A stretch of 64,000 nucleotides of DNA from Massilia arenae (GCF_008014745.1 NZ_VPFD01000005.1:62001-126000), one strand, 5' to 3'. Positions 43,231-53,501 are shown, counted from the stretch's first letter. The notes: generated from the sequence alone by a model not told the origin. Numbers and translations: made by a program.

Positions 43231-44502
43231 ATGGGAACCAATAACCATCGTGACAGGCGCCCGCTCGCGGTCCTGGTCAGCAGCACCTTCGCCTTCACGA
43301 TCTGCTTCGCCATCTGGATGATGTTCGCCGTGCTGGGCATCCCGATCAAGACCCAGCTCGGCCTCAATGAAACCGAATTCGGCCTGCTGGTCGCCACGCC
43401 GGTCCTCACCGGCTCCCTGATCCGGGTGCCGCTCGGGATCTGGACCGACCGTCATGGCGGGCGCATCGTGTTCTTCCTGCTGATGCTGGCCTCCGTGCTG
43501 CCGATCTGGATGATCGGCTACGCCACCGAATTCTGGCACTTCCTCGTCTGCGGCCTGTTCGTCGGCCTGGCCGGCGGCTCGTTCTCGGTCGGCACGCCCT
43601 ACGTCGCGCGCTGGTTCAAGCAGGAGCGGCGCGGCTTCGCGATGGGTGTATTCGGCGCTGGTAATTCCGGCTCGGCCCTGACCAAGTTCGTGGCCCCGGC
43701 CATCATCGCGGCGTGGGGCTGGCAGGCCCTGCCCCACGCCTACGCGGCCCTGATGCTGGGCACCGCCCTGCTGTTCTGGTTCTGCTCCTACTCCGATCCA
43801 GCGCACAAGGCGCCCACCGGCGTCACCTTCGCCCAGCAAATGAAGGTGCTGAAAGACCCGCGCGTGTGGCGCTACTGCCAGTACTACTCGGTGGTGTTCG
43901 GCGGCTACGTGGCCCTGGCCCTGTGGATGACCAAATACTACGTCGGCGAATACGGCTTCGACCTCAAGCTGGCCGCCCTGCTGGCCGCCTGCTTCTCGCT
44001 GCCGGGCGGCGTGCTGCGCGCGCTGGGCGGCTGGATCTCGGATAAATACGGCGCCTATAAAGTCACCTGGTGGGTGATGTGGGTGTGCTGGGTGTGCTTC
44101 TTCATCCTCTCGTATCCGCAGACCAGCATGACGATCCAGACCGTCGAGGGCAGCATGGGCCTGGACATCGGCCTCGGTCCGATCCTGTTCACCGCGCTGC
44201 TGTTCGTGGTCGGCGTCGCCATGGCCATCGGCAAGGCCTCGGTCTTCAAGTTCATCTCGGACGACTTCACCGACAACATCGGCGCCGTCTCGGGCGTGGT
44301 TGGCCTGGCCGGCGGCCTGGGCGGCTTCATCCTGCCGATCATGTTCGGCGCCGTGGTGGACCTCACCGGCATCCGTTCCAGCTCCTTCATGCTGCTCTAC
44401 GGGACCGTCTGCGTCTCGCTGGTGTGGATGCACTTCTCGTTCAAGCCCGGCCGCCAGGACACCCCGGCGGCCCAGGCGGCCCCGCTCAAGCGCGCGGCCT
44501 GA
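43231..44502 (+). CDS. narK1: Nitrate transporter NarK1 type (MFS)
   Basis: 423 residues with AAGGAG ahead of the ATG. Twelve hydrophobic segments are visible. The nitrate signatures of the nitrate/nitrite porter family are GNSGSALTKFVAPAI (after TM4) and VVGLAGGLGGFILPIMFG (TM11), with the arginine in SLIRVPLGIW that binds the anion. NarK1-type proteins are thought to import nitrate with protons. It is the first gene of narK1-narK2-narGHJI, the order known from Pseudomonas aeruginosa. No perfect FNR box was found in the 200 bases upstream. Confidence 0.93.
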   Translation: MGTNNHRDRRPLAVLVSSTFAFTICFAIWMMFAVLGIPIKTQLGLNETEFGLLVATPVLTGSLIRVPLGIWTDRHGGRIVFFLLMLASVLPIWMIGYATEFWHFLVCGLFVGLAGGSFSVGTPYVARWFKQERRGFAMGVFGAGNSGSALTKFVAPAIIAAWGWQALPHAYAALMLGTALLFWFCSYSDPAHKAPTGVTFAQQMKVLKDPRVWRYCQYYSVVFGGYVALALWMTKYYVGEYGFDLKLAALLAACFSLPGGVLRALGGWISDKYGAYKVTWWVMWVCWVCFFILSYPQTSMTIQTVEGSMGLDIGLGPILFTALLFVVGVAMAIGKASVFKFISDDFTDNIGAVSGVVGLAGGLGGFILPIMFGAVVDLTGIRSSSFMLLYGTVCVSLVWMHFSFKPGRQDTPAAQAAPLKRAA

Positions 44503-44534
44503 CATCACCCTACTAACACCATCTGGAGAACAAC

Positions 44535-45911
44535 GTGAGCCGCTATCTCATCTCGACCTGGGAACCCGAGGTTCCCGCCTTCTGGCAAAGCCAGGGCAAG
44601 GCCACCGCCAACCGCAACCTCTGGATCTCGATCCCGGCCCTGATGCTGGCGTTCGCGGTCTGGATGGTCTGGAGCGTGGTCGTGGTCAACCTGCCGAACA
44701 TCGGCTTCACCTACAGCACCAACCAGCTGTTCTGGCTGGCCGCCGTGCCCGGCCTGTCCGGCGCCACGCTGCGCATCTTCTATTCCTTCATGGTGCCGAT
44801 CTTCGGCGGGCGCAAATGGACCGCCATCTCCACGGCCTCGCTGCTGCTGCCGGCGATCGGCATCGGCTATGCGGTCCAGGACCCGTCCACCGGCTATCCC
44901 ACCATGCTGGTGCTGGCCCTGCTGTGCGGCTTCGGTGGCGGCAACTTCGCCTCGTCGATGGCGAACATCAGCTTCTTCTTCCCCAAGGCGCAAAAGGGTT
45001 ACGCCCTCGGCATGAACGCCGGCCTCGGCAACCTGGGTGTGTCGGCGGTGCAGTTCGTGGTGCCGCTGGTGATCACCGCCGCCGTCTTCGGCGGCGACCC
45101 GCAGACCTGGACCCGCGCCGGCGTGGTCAAGGAGATGTGGCTGCAGAACGCCGGCTTCATCTGGGTGCCCTTCATCGCCCTGACCGCGCTGGCCGCCTGG
45201 TTCGGCATGAACGACCTGGCATCGGCCAAGGCCTCGTTCGCCGAGCAGGCCGTGATCTTCCGGCGCAAGCATAATTGGCTGATGTGCTGGCTGTACGTGG
45301 GCACCTTCGGTTCCTTCATCGGCTATTCGGCCGCCTTCCCGCTGCTGACGACCACCCTGTTCCCGCAAGTCGACCCGCTGCAGTACGCCTTCCTCGGTCC
45401 GCTGGTCGGCGCCCTGGCGCGCGTGGCCGGCGGCTGGATCTCGGACAAACTGGGCGGCGCGGTGGTCACCCTGTGGACCTTCGTGGCCATGATCGGCGCC
45501 GTGATCGGCGTCCTGCAATTCCTGCCGCTGCAAGGCAATGCGGGGAATTTCTGGGGCTTCTTCTGGATGTTCATGGTGCTGTTCGCCTGCACCGGCGTGG
45601 GCAACGCCTCGACCTTCCGCATGATCCCGGTGATCTTCCTGACCCTGCACCAGCGCGCCGCCAAGGGCAAGCCCGAGGCCGTGCAGCAGCAGGCACTCGT
45701 CAACGCCAACAAGGAAGCCGCTGCCGTGCTGGGCTTCACCTCGGCGGTGGCGGCCTATGGCGCCTTCTTCATCCCCAAGAGCTACGGCACCTCGATCGCC
45801 CTTACCGGCAGCCCGGGCGCGGCCCTGTGGTGCTTCATCGGCTTCTACGCGACCTGCATCGCGATCACCTGGTGGTACTACTCGCGCAAAGGCGCCGAGA
45901 TGCCTTGCTAG
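44535..45911 (+). CDS. narK2: Nitrate/nitrite antiporter NarK2 type (MFS)
   Basis: 458 residues from a GTG with GGAGAA eight bases upstream. Twelve membrane segments; the nitrate signatures GLGNLGVSAVQFVVPLV and the conserved arginine in GATLRIFYSFMVPIFGG are present. The N-terminus YLISTWEPEVPAFWQSQGKATANRNL is typical of the NarK2 branch. It most likely exchanges cytoplasmic nitrite for external nitrate. It follows narK1 by 32 bases. Confidence 0.93.
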   Translation: MSRYLISTWEPEVPAFWQSQGKATANRNLWISIPALMLAFAVWMVWSVVVVNLPNIGFTYSTNQLFWLAAVPGLSGATLRIFYSFMVPIFGGRKWTAISTASLLLPAIGIGYAVQDPSTGYPTMLVLALLCGFGGGNFASSMANISFFFPKAQKGYALGMNAGLGNLGVSAVQFVVPLVITAAVFGGDPQTWTRAGVVKEMWLQNAGFIWVPFIALTALAAWFGMNDLASAKASFAEQAVIFRRKHNWLMCWLYVGTFGSFIGYSAAFPLLTTTLFPQVDPLQYAFLGPLVGALARVAGGWISDKLGGAVVTLWTFVAMIGAVIGVLQFLPLQGNAGNFWGFFWMFMVLFACTGVGNASTFRMIPVIFLTLHQRAAKGKPEAVQQQALVNANKEAAAVLGFTSAVAAYGAFFIPKSYGTSIALTGSPGAALWCFIGFYATCIAITWWYYSRKGAEMPC

Positions 45912-45929
45912 TTTTTCATTAGATCGAAA

Positions 45930-45948
45930 GGACTAGTCGGTCTAGTCC
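45930..45948 (+). other. Short hairpin between narK2 and narG
   Basis: GGACTAG (45930-45936) pairs with CTAGTCC (45942-45948) around TCGGT, 19 bases after narK2 stops. No T run follows. It may be an mRNA processing or stability element in the 130-base gap before narG. Confidence 0.45.
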
Positions 45949-46041
45949 CGATGCGACGGCACCGACCGACTTCCTGCGAATACCCGGCGTCGCAGCGCAA
46001 ACCTACACTGGTTCCAGGCTGTACGCACCAATGGAGAAATC

Positions 46042-49000
46042 ATGAGTCACTTTCTGGACCGCCTGAATTTTTTCGGCAAACCGAAGCAAACCTTCTCGAA
46101 CGGCCATGGGGCCGTGGTCGAGGAAGACCGCACCTGGGAAAACGCCTATCGCCAGCGCTGGCAGCACGACAAGATCGTGCGCTCGACGCACGGCGTCAAC
46201 TGCACCGGCTCGTGCAGCTGGAAGGTCTATGTCAAGAACGGCCTGATCACCTGGGAAACCCAGCAGACCGATTACCCGCGCACCCGTCCCGACCTGCCCA
46301 ACCACGAACCGCGCGGCTGCCCACGCGGCGCCAGCTACTCGTGGTATGTCTACTCGGCCCAGCGCGTCAAGCACCCGATGGTGCGCGGCCGCCTGATGCA
46401 GATGTGGCGCGAAGCGCGCAAGACCATGGATCCGGTCCAGGCCTGGGCCTGGGTCAGCCAGGATCCGGAGCGTGCGCGCAGCTACAAGTCGATCCGCGGC
46501 CAGGGCGGCTTCGTGCGCGCCAAATGGGACGAGGTCAACGAGATGATCGCCGCCGCCAACGCCCACACCATCAAGGAATACGGGCCTGACCGCATCATCG
46601 GCTTCTCGCCGATCCCGGCCATGTCGATGGTGAGCTATGCCGCCGGCACCCGCTACCTGAGCCTGATCGGCGGCGTGGCCATGAGCTTCTACGACTGGTA
46701 CTGCGACCTGCCGCCGGCCAGCCCGCAAGTCTGGGGCGAACAGACCGACGTGCCGGAATCGGCCGACTGGTACAACTCGACCTACCTGATGGTGTGGGGT
46801 TCCAACGTGCCGATGACCCGCACCCCGGACGCCCACTTCTATACTGAGGTGCGCTACAAGGGCACCAAGACCGTGGCCGTGTCCTCGGACTTCGGCGAGA
46901 TGGCCAAGTTCGGCGACATCTGGCTGGCCCCGAAACAGGGCACCGACGCCGCGCTGGCGATGGCCATGGGCCACGTCATCATGAAGGAATACCACGCCAC
47001 CGGCAAATCGGCGTACTTCAATGAATACGCCAAGCAGTACACCGACTTCCCGATGCTGGTCATGCTCAAGGAAAAAGACGGCCGGCTGGTGCCCGACTAC
47101 TTCCTGCGCGCCTCGCACCTGGCCAACAACCTCGACGAGACCAATAACCCCGAGTGGAAAACCCTGGTGCTCGACCAGTCCACGGGCAAGATCGTCGCCC
47201 CGAGCGGCTCGATCGGCTTCCGCTGGGGCGAGACCGGCAAGTGGAACCTGGAGCAGAAGGACGGCAGCTCGCGCGCCGCCATCGATCCGCAGCTGTCGCT
47301 GCTGGACGCGCACGACGACATCGTCAGTGTCGGTTTCCCCTACTTCGGCGGCAAGGATGCCGACGACCTCCTCGAGCGCAAGGTGCCGGTGAAAAAGGTC
47401 ACCCTGGCCGACGGCACGCAAGCCCTGGTCACCACCGTGTTCGACCTGTCGATGGCCAACTACGGCGTCGACCGCGGCATCTGCCCGAATACCCCGAAGA
47501 GCTATGACGACGACCTGCCCTATACCCCGGCATGGCAGGTCAAGCATACCGGCGTCAAAGCGCTTGATGTGATCACCGTGGCGCGCGAGTTTGCCGACAA
47601 CGCCGACCGCACCCGCGGCAAGTCGATGGTGATCGTGGGCGCCGCCCTGAACCACTGGTATCACATGGACATGACCTACCGCGGCATCATCAATATGCTG
47701 ATGATGTGCGGCTGCATCGGCCAGAGCGGCGGCGGCTGGTCGCACTACGTGGGCCAGGAAAAGCTGCGTCCACAAACTGGCTGGACCCCGCTGGCCTTCG
47801 CGCTGGACTGGAACCGTCCATCGCGCCAGATGAACTCGACCTCGTTCTTCTACGCCCACACCAGCCAGTGGCGCCACGAGAAGCTGAACACGTCCGAGAT
47901 CCTGTGCCCGACTGCCGACGGCGAACGGGCCGAGATGTCCCTGCTCGACTACAACGCCAAGGCCGAGCGCATGGGCTGGTTGCCATCGGCGCCGCAGCTC
48001 GAGACCAATCCGCTCGACGTCGTCAAGGCCGCCGAAAGCGCGGGCGAGGATCCCGTCAAGTACGCCGTCGACCAGATCAAGGCCGGCAAGCTGAATCTGT
48101 CCTGCGACGACCCGGACAATCCAAAGAACTTCCCGCGCAATATGTTCGTGTGGCGCTCCAACATCCTGGGCAGCTCGGGCAAGGGCCACGAGTACTTCCT
48201 GAAGTACCTGCTCGGCACCCAGAACGCCCTGATGAGCGACGAAGACGATTGCGTCAAGCCGCGCGACGTCAAGGTGCGCCCTGCCGCTGAAGGAAAGCTC
48301 GACCTGCTGGTGGTGCTCGACTTCCGCATGTCCACCACCTGCCTGTACGGCGACATCGTGCTGCCGACCGCCACCTGGTACGAGAAGGACGACCTGAATA
48401 CCTCGGACATGCACCCCTTCATCCACCCGCTGTCCGAAGCCGTGCAGCCGCTGTGGGAATCGAAGTCGGACTGGGAAATCTACAAGGGCATCGCCGCCAA
48501 GTTCTCCGAGATCGGCGGCGCCCACCTGGGCATCCAGAAAGACCTGGTGCTCACGCCGCTGATGCACGACACCCCGGGCGAACTGGGCCAACCCTTCGAT
48601 CCGAAGGACTGGCGCGCCGGCGAGTGCGAACCGATCCCGGGCAAGACCATGCCGAGCATGACCGTGGTCGAGCGCAACTACGCGGACGTCTATAAAAAAT
48701 TCACCTCGGTCGGACCGCTGCTCGAGAAAGTGGGCAACGGCGGCAAGGGCATCGGCTGGAAGACCGGCCACGAAGTCGAGGTCCTGCGCGGCATCAACCG
48801 CACGGTGCTGGCCGATGGCGTGTCGAAGGGCCAGCCGCGCCTGGACACCGCGATCGACGCCGCCGAGATGATCCTGTCGCTGGCGCCCGAGACCAATGGC
48901 CACGTGGCGGTGAAAGCCTGGGATGCGCTGTCGAAGATGACGGGGCGCGATCACACCCACCTGGCCATCCCGCGCGAGCACGACAGCATCCGCTTCCGCG

Positions 49001-49797
49001 ACATCCAGGCGCAGCCGCGCAAGATCATCTCGTCGCCCACCTGGTCGGGCCTGGAAAGCGAGGAAGTGAGCTACAACGCCTGCTACACCAACGTCCATGA
49101 ACTGATCCCATGGCGCACCCTCACCGGCCGCCAGCAGTTCTACCAGGACCACGCCTGGATGCGCGACTTCGGCGAGGGATTGTGCGTGTACAAGGCCGCG
49201 ATCGACACCAAGACCACCGACGCGCTGCTGAATGCACGGCCGAACGGCAACAAGGAGATCGCGCTGAACTTCATCACGCCGCACCAGAAGTGGGGCATCC
49301 ACTCCACCTATTCGGACAATATGCGGATGCTGACCCTGTCGCGCGGTGGTCCCCACGTGTGGCTGTCGGAAATCGACGCGAAGAATGCCGGGATCGAGGA
49401 CAACGACTGGATCGAGGTGTTCAACGTCAACGGCACGCTGACTGCGCGCGCCGTGGTGAGCCAGCGCGTCCCGGAGGGCATGACCCTGATGTACCACGCC
49501 CAGGAAAAGATCGTGAACGTGCCGGGCGCCGAGCTCTCCAAGAAACGCGGCGGCATCCACAACTCGGTCACCCGCGCCGTCACCAAGCCGACCCACATGA
49601 TCGGCGGCTATGCCCAGCTGTCGTACGGCTTCAACTACTACGGCACGGTCGGCTCGAACCGCGACGAATTCGTCCTGGTGCGCAAGATGCGCGACGTGGA
49701 GTGGATGGAGGGCGCACGCGACGAGTCGCGTCCGAACGGCGATCCCGGCGTCAAGGCACGGCCAGAGGCGGTTGAGAACAACAGGAGTCAAGCATGA
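46042..49797 (+). CDS. narG: Respiratory nitrate reductase alpha subunit NarG
   Basis: 1251 residues, like E. coli NarG (1247). The FS0 cluster ligands are His50, Cys54, Cys58 and Cys93, exactly the E. coli pattern. The molybdenum ligand Asp222 lies in FYDWYCDLPPASP, followed by GEQTDVPESADWYNS. It binds bis-MGD and reduces nitrate to nitrite on the cytoplasmic side, taking electrons from NarH. There is no Tat signal, so it is the membrane-bound, inward-facing type. The stop overlaps narH (ATGA). Confidence 0.98.
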   Translation: MSHFLDRLNFFGKPKQTFSNGHGAVVEEDRTWENAYRQRWQHDKIVRSTHGVNCTGSCSWKVYVKNGLITWETQQTDYPRTRPDLPNHEPRGCPRGASYSWYVYSAQRVKHPMVRGRLMQMWREARKTMDPVQAWAWVSQDPERARSYKSIRGQGGFVRAKWDEVNEMIAAANAHTIKEYGPDRIIGFSPIPAMSMVSYAAGTRYLSLIGGVAMSFYDWYCDLPPASPQVWGEQTDVPESADWYNSTYLMVWGSNVPMTRTPDAHFYTEVRYKGTKTVAVSSDFGEMAKFGDIWLAPKQGTDAALAMAMGHVIMKEYHATGKSAYFNEYAKQYTDFPMLVMLKEKDGRLVPDYFLRASHLANNLDETNNPEWKTLVLDQSTGKIVAPSGSIGFRWGETGKWNLEQKDGSSRAAIDPQLSLLDAHDDIVSVGFPYFGGKDADDLLERKVPVKKVTLADGTQALVTTVFDLSMANYGVDRGICPNTPKSYDDDLPYTPAWQVKHTGVKALDVITVAREFADNADRTRGKSMVIVGAALNHWYHMDMTYRGIINMLMMCGCIGQSGGGWSHYVGQEKLRPQTGWTPLAFALDWNRPSRQMNSTSFFYAHTSQWRHEKLNTSEILCPTADGERAEMSLLDYNAKAERMGWLPSAPQLETNPLDVVKAAESAGEDPVKYAVDQIKAGKLNLSCDDPDNPKNFPRNMFVWRSNILGSSGKGHEYFLKYLLGTQNALMSDEDDCVKPRDVKVRPAAEGKLDLLVVLDFRMSTTCLYGDIVLPTATWYEKDDLNTSDMHPFIHPLSEAVQPLWESKSDWEIYKGIAAKFSEIGGAHLGIQKDLVLTPLMHDTPGELGQPFDPKDWRAGECEPIPGKTMPSMTVVERNYADVYKKFTSVGPLLEKVGNGGKGIGWKTGHEVEVLRGINRTVLADGVSKGQPRLDTAIDAAEMILSLAPETNGHVAVKAWDALSKMTGRDHTHLAIPREHDSIRFRDIQAQPRKIISSPTWSGLESEEVSYNACYTNVHELIPWRTLTGRQQFYQDHAWMRDFGEGLCVYKAAIDTKTTDALLNARPNGNKEIALNFITPHQKWGIHSTYSDNMRMLTLSRGGPHVWLSEIDAKNAGIEDNDWIEVFNVNGTLTARAVVSQRVPEGMTLMYHAQEKIVNVPGAELSKKRGGIHNSVTRAVTKPTHMIGGYAQLSYGFNYYGTVGSNRDEFVLVRKMRDVEWMEGARDESRPNGDPGVKARPEAVENNRSQA

Positions 49798-51350
49798 AGA
49801 TCAGAGCACAAATCGGGATGGTCCTGAACCTGGACAAATGCATCGGTTGCCACACCTGCTCGGTGACCTGCAAGAACGTCTGGACCAGCCGCGACGGCGT
49901 CGAGTACGCCTGGTTCAACAACGTCGAGACCAAGCCGGGCATCGGCTATCCCAAGGAATGGGAAAACCAGGACAAGTGGAATGGCGGCTGGAGACGCAAT
50001 GCCGCGGGCAGGATCGAACCGCGCCAGGGCTCGCGCCTGAAAATCCTGGCGAACATCTTCGCCAACCCCAACCTGCCGGCGATCGACGAATACTACGAAC
50101 CGTTCACCTACGACTACGAGCGCCTGCAGAACGCGCCCCTGAGCGAAACCCCGCCCACCGCGCGTCCGGTATCGGTCCTGACCGGCAAGAAGATGGACAA
50201 GATCGAGTGGGGCCCGAACTGGGAAGATGACCTGGGCGGCGAGTTCGCCAAGCGCAGCAAGGACAAGTTGTTCGACAATGTGCAGAAAGAGATGTACTCG
50301 ACCTTCGAGAACACCTTCATGATGTACCTGCCGCGCCTGTGCGAGCATTGCCTCAATCCCGCTTGCGTGGCGTCCTGCCCTTCGGGCTCGGTCTACAAGC
50401 GCGAGGACGACGGCATCGTGCTGATCGACCAGGACAAGTGCCGCGGTTGGCGTATGTGCATCTCGGGTTGCCCATACAAGAAGATCTACTACAATTGGTC
50501 GTCGGGCAAGGCCGAGAAGTGCACCTTCTGCTACCCCCGCATCGAGGCCGGCCAGCCGACCGTGTGCTCCGAGACCTGCGTGGGCCGCATCCGCTACCTG
50601 GGCGTGCTGCTGTACGACGCCGACAAGATCGAGGCCGCGGCCTCGGTGGCCGACGAACAGGACCTGTACGAATCGCAGCTCGGCCTGTTCCTCGACCCGC
50701 ACGACCCCGAGGTGATCGCCGAAGCCCGCCGCCAGGGCATCCCGGACGCGTGGCTGGAGTCGGCCAAGCGCTCGCCGGTGTACAAGATGGCGGTCGAGTG
50801 GAAGATCGCCTTCCCGCTGCATCCCGAATACCGCACCTTGCCGATGGTGTGGTACATCCCGCCGCTGTCGCCGATCCAGGCCGCGGCCGAAAGCGGCAAG
50901 ATGGGCATGAACGGCATCCTGCCCGACACCCGCAGCCTGCGCATCCCGGTGCGCTATCTCGCCAACCTGCTCACCGCTGGCAAGGAGGCCCCGATCGTCC
51001 ACGCGCTCGACCGCATGCTGGCGATGCGCGCCTATATGCGGGCAAAGACAGTGGATGGCAAGCCCGACCTGAACGTGCTGGGCCAGGTGGGCCTGTCCCA
51101 GGAGGTGGTCGAGGACATGTACCACATCATGGCAATCGCCAACTACGAAGACCGCTTCGTGATCCCGAGCAGCCACAAGGAGATGGCCGAGGACAGCTTC
51201 AACGACAAGGGTTCGTGCGGTTTCTCGTTCGGCAACGGCTGTTCGGATGGCGTCAGCGACGCTTCGCTGTTCGGCAAGAAGAAGCAGGGTTCGACCCACT
51301 TCGTCTCGATGCCGAAGTCGCGCAAGAAAAAAGAAGCCGAGCAGGCCTGA
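49794..51350 (+). CDS. narH: Respiratory nitrate reductase beta subunit NarH
   Basis: 518 residues. Four iron-sulfur cluster motifs are visible: CIGCHTCSVTCKNVW, CEHCLNPACVASCPSG, CRGWRMCISGCPYKK (Trp in place of a Cys, giving the 3Fe-4S cluster) and CTFCYPRIEAGQPTVCSETCVG. It carries electrons from the NarI hemes to NarG. It is translationally coupled to narG by a four-base overlap. Length is normal for the family. Confidence 0.98.
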   Translation: MKIRAQIGMVLNLDKCIGCHTCSVTCKNVWTSRDGVEYAWFNNVETKPGIGYPKEWENQDKWNGGWRRNAAGRIEPRQGSRLKILANIFANPNLPAIDEYYEPFTYDYERLQNAPLSETPPTARPVSVLTGKKMDKIEWGPNWEDDLGGEFAKRSKDKLFDNVQKEMYSTFENTFMMYLPRLCEHCLNPACVASCPSGSVYKREDDGIVLIDQDKCRGWRMCISGCPYKKIYYNWSSGKAEKCTFCYPRIEAGQPTVCSETCVGRIRYLGVLLYDADKIEAAASVADEQDLYESQLGLFLDPHDPEVIAEARRQGIPDAWLESAKRSPVYKMAVEWKIAFPLHPEYRTLPMVWYIPPLSPIQAAAESGKMGMNGILPDTRSLRIPVRYLANLLTAGKEAPIVHALDRMLAMRAYMRAKTVDGKPDLNVLGQVGLSQEVVEDMYHIMAIANYEDRFVIPSSHKEMAEDSFNDKGSCGFSFGNGCSDGVSDASLFGKKKQGSTHFVSMPKSRKKKEAEQA

Positions 51351-51365
51351 AACAAGGGACACATC

Positions 51366-52025
51366 ATGAAACACTACCGCATCCTTTCCGCCCTGCTGCT
51401 CTACCCCGAGCCGGAGCTGGTCGCCGCGCTGCCCGAGATGGAAGCCGGCCTTGACGCCAGGCCCGGCATGCGCGCCGCCCTGCGGCCGCTGCTGACCCAT
51501 CTGGCGAACGAAGACCTGATCACGCTGCAGCAGTACTACGTGCAGACCTTCGACCGCACGCCTTCGCACTCGCTGCACCTGTTCGAGCACATCCACGGCG
51601 AGTCGCGCGACCGCGGCCAGGCCATGGTCGACCTGATGGAGGAATACAAGAAGCATGGCCTGCAGATGGAGGGCGACGAACTGCCCGACTTCGTGCCGCT
51701 GTTCCTCGAGTTCCTGTCCCAGCTCGAAGGCGAGCTTGACGCCGGCCCGCTGCTGGGCGACGCCGTCCACGTGCTGGCCCATATCGGCAACAAGCTGGCG
51801 GCCAACGGCAACGTCTACGCCTGCGTGTTCGACGTGCTGGAACAGCTCAGCCCCGTGCTGGCGGAGGAACTCTCCGAACCGCCGATCAAGGACATGGACG
51901 AGGCGCTCGAGACCTTCGGCCCCGGTGCCGATGGCGTCGAGCCGCTCCTCAAGCACGCGCCAGGTGGCGCGCAACCGATCAACTTCTACCCGCAAGGCGC
52001 GCACCGCGCCCCGGTATCCGCCTGA
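51366..52025 (+). CDS. narJ: Nitrate reductase assembly chaperone NarJ
   Basis: 219 residues of the NarJ/TorD helical chaperone family, starting MKHYRILSALLLYPEPEL, with YYVQTFDRTPSHSLHLFEHIHGESRDRGQAMVDL as the conserved core (ends given: YYVQTFDRTP and GQAMVDL). It binds apo-NarG and allows cofactor insertion before membrane docking. It is cytoplasmic and not part of the final enzyme. A purine-rich site lies upstream; the gene is 15 bases after narH. Confidence 0.96.
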   Translation: MKHYRILSALLLYPEPELVAALPEMEAGLDARPGMRAALRPLLTHLANEDLITLQQYYVQTFDRTPSHSLHLFEHIHGESRDRGQAMVDLMEEYKKHGLQMEGDELPDFVPLFLEFLSQLEGELDAGPLLGDAVHVLAHIGNKLAANGNVYACVFDVLEQLSPVLAEELSEPPIKDMDEALETFGPGADGVEPLLKHAPGGAQPINFYPQGAHRAPVSA

Positions 52026-52038
52026 ACAGGAGACCATC

Positions 52039-52722
52039 ATGGACTACGTGAACCAATTCTTCTTCGGGATCTATCCCTATATCGCGCTGGCGATCTTCCT
52101 GCTCGGTAGCCTGATCCGCTTCGACCGCGAGCAGTACAGCTGGAAATCCGAATCGACCCAGGTGCTGCACCGGGGCAGCCTGCGCTGGGGCTCGGCGCTA
52201 TTCCACATCGGCGTCATTGGCCTGTTGTTCGGCCACGCCGTCGGCCTGCTCACCCCGGTCTGGGTATGGGACACCATGGGCATTGCCCACAGCACCAAGC
52301 AGATCGTCGCCATGGCCGGCGGCGGCGTGATGGGCCTGATCTGCCTGGTGGGCATCACCATGCTGCTGGTGCGCCGCTTCACCTCCGACCGCCTACGCCG
52401 CGTCACCACCTTCAAGGACAAGATCGTGCTGCTGTGGATCCTGGCCACCCTGCTGCTGGGCCTGGGCTCGATCTTCACTTCCTTCGACCACCTCGACGGC
52501 GAGACCATGGTCAGCCTGATGCGCTGGGCCCAGCACATCGTGACCTTCCGCGGCGACGCGGCGTCCTATGTGGCCGAGGCCCCGATCGTCTTCAAGCTGC
52601 ACCTGTTCATGGGCATGTCGCTGTTCGTGATCTTCCCATTCACCCGCCTGGTGCACGTGTGGAGTGGCTTCGGCGCCCTGGCTTACCTGGGCCGCGCCTT
52701 CCAGCTGGTCCGTCCACGTTAA
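52039..52722 (+). CDS. narI: Respiratory nitrate reductase gamma subunit NarI (cytochrome b)
   Basis: 227 residues with five membrane helices. The four heme-ligating histidines are at positions 56 and 66 (HIGVIGLLFGH) and 188 and 206 (HLFMGMS and LVHVWS), matching E. coli His56, 66, 187 and 205. It oxidises quinol at the periplasmic side and passes electrons to NarH, making the reaction proton-motive. The frame is open further upstream within narJ, but the ATG with AGGAG at 52039 gives the normal N-terminus. Confidence 0.97.
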   Translation: MDYVNQFFFGIYPYIALAIFLLGSLIRFDREQYSWKSESTQVLHRGSLRWGSALFHIGVIGLLFGHAVGLLTPVWVWDTMGIAHSTKQIVAMAGGGVMGLICLVGITMLLVRRFTSDRLRRVTTFKDKIVLLWILATLLLGLGSIFTSFDHLDGETMVSLMRWAQHIVTFRGDAASYVAEAPIVFKLHLFMGMSLFVIFPFTRLVHVWSGFGALAYLGRAFQLVRPR

Positions 52723-52733
52723 GGAGCTGCATC

Positions 52734-53486
52734 ATGGGACTGTCCGTCAACGGCGTCGACATCGACGACCACGTCATCGAACGCGAACTGGCGCACCACC
52801 AGCATGCCGACAATCCGCTCAAGCAGTCGGTGCACGAAGTGGTGCTGCGCACCCTGCTGCTGCAGGAAGCCGACCGCCTCGGCCTGTGCATGCTGGGCGA
52901 GGACGAAGACGCGTGCATCGAAGCGCTGCTGGCCAGCGAAGTAAAGGTGCCGCAGGCCGACGATGCCGCCTGCTCTCGTTACTACGCCGCCAATCCACAG
53001 CAGTTCACCAACGGCGAACTGGTCGAGGCGCGCCACATCCTGTTCCAGGTGACGCCCAACGCGCCGCTGGAACTGCTGCGCGAGACCGCGGACGCGGTGC
53101 TGGCGACGCTCAAGGCGGCGCCGGAGCGCTTCGACGAACTAGCGCGCCAGTACTCGAACTGCCCGTCCGGCGCCGTCGGCGGCAGCCTGGGCCAGCTGGC
53201 GCGCGGCCAGTGCGTGCCCGAATTCGACGCTGTCGTGTTCCGCCTTGAACAAGGCCGGCTGGCCGAGCGCCCGGTCGAGACCCGCTTCGGCCTGCACATC
53301 GTGCAGGTGCAGCGCCGGGTCGCGGGTCGCCTGCTGCCGTTCGAGGCGGTGCGCGAGCGGATCGCCGACTACCTGGCTACGGCGGCCTGGCAACGCGGCG
53401 TGCACCAGTACCTGCAATTGCTGGTGGGCCGCGCCGACGTCCAGGGCGTCACGCTCGAAGGCGCCGCCACGCCGCTGGTGCAGTAA
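52734..53486 (+). CDS. Parvulin-type peptidyl-prolyl isomerase (nar-operon NifM-like)
   Basis: 250 residues from ATG 52734 with AAGGAG upstream. A helical N-terminal part is followed by the rotamase domain VEARHILFQVTP .. LARQYSNCPSGAVGGSLGQLARGQCVPEFDAVVF .. GLHIVQVQRR. There is no signal peptide, so it is probably cytoplasmic. A PpiC-type gene in the same place is known after narI in Pseudomonas aeruginosa. A role in folding nitrate reductase or cofactor proteins is likely but not demonstrated by the sequence. Confidence 0.92.
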   Translation: MGLSVNGVDIDDHVIERELAHHQHADNPLKQSVHEVVLRTLLLQEADRLGLCMLGEDEDACIEALLASEVKVPQADDAACSRYYAANPQQFTNGELVEARHILFQVTPNAPLELLRETADAVLATLKAAPERFDELARQYSNCPSGAVGGSLGQLARGQCVPEFDAVVFRLEQGRLAERPVETRFGLHIVQVQRRVAGRLLPFEAVRERIADYLATAAWQRGVHQYLQLLVGRADVQGVTLEGAATPLVQ

Positions 53487-53501
53487 GGGGGCGACTTGAC
53501 C

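Noticed and set aside
46003..49791. Open frame of over 1200 codons opposite narG
   Set aside because: Same GC-driven shadow; narG with all ligands is on the plus strand.
49788..52040. Long minus-strand frame opposite narH and narJ
   Set aside because: Low-complexity translation without domains; the plus strand carries overlapping, coupled nar genes.
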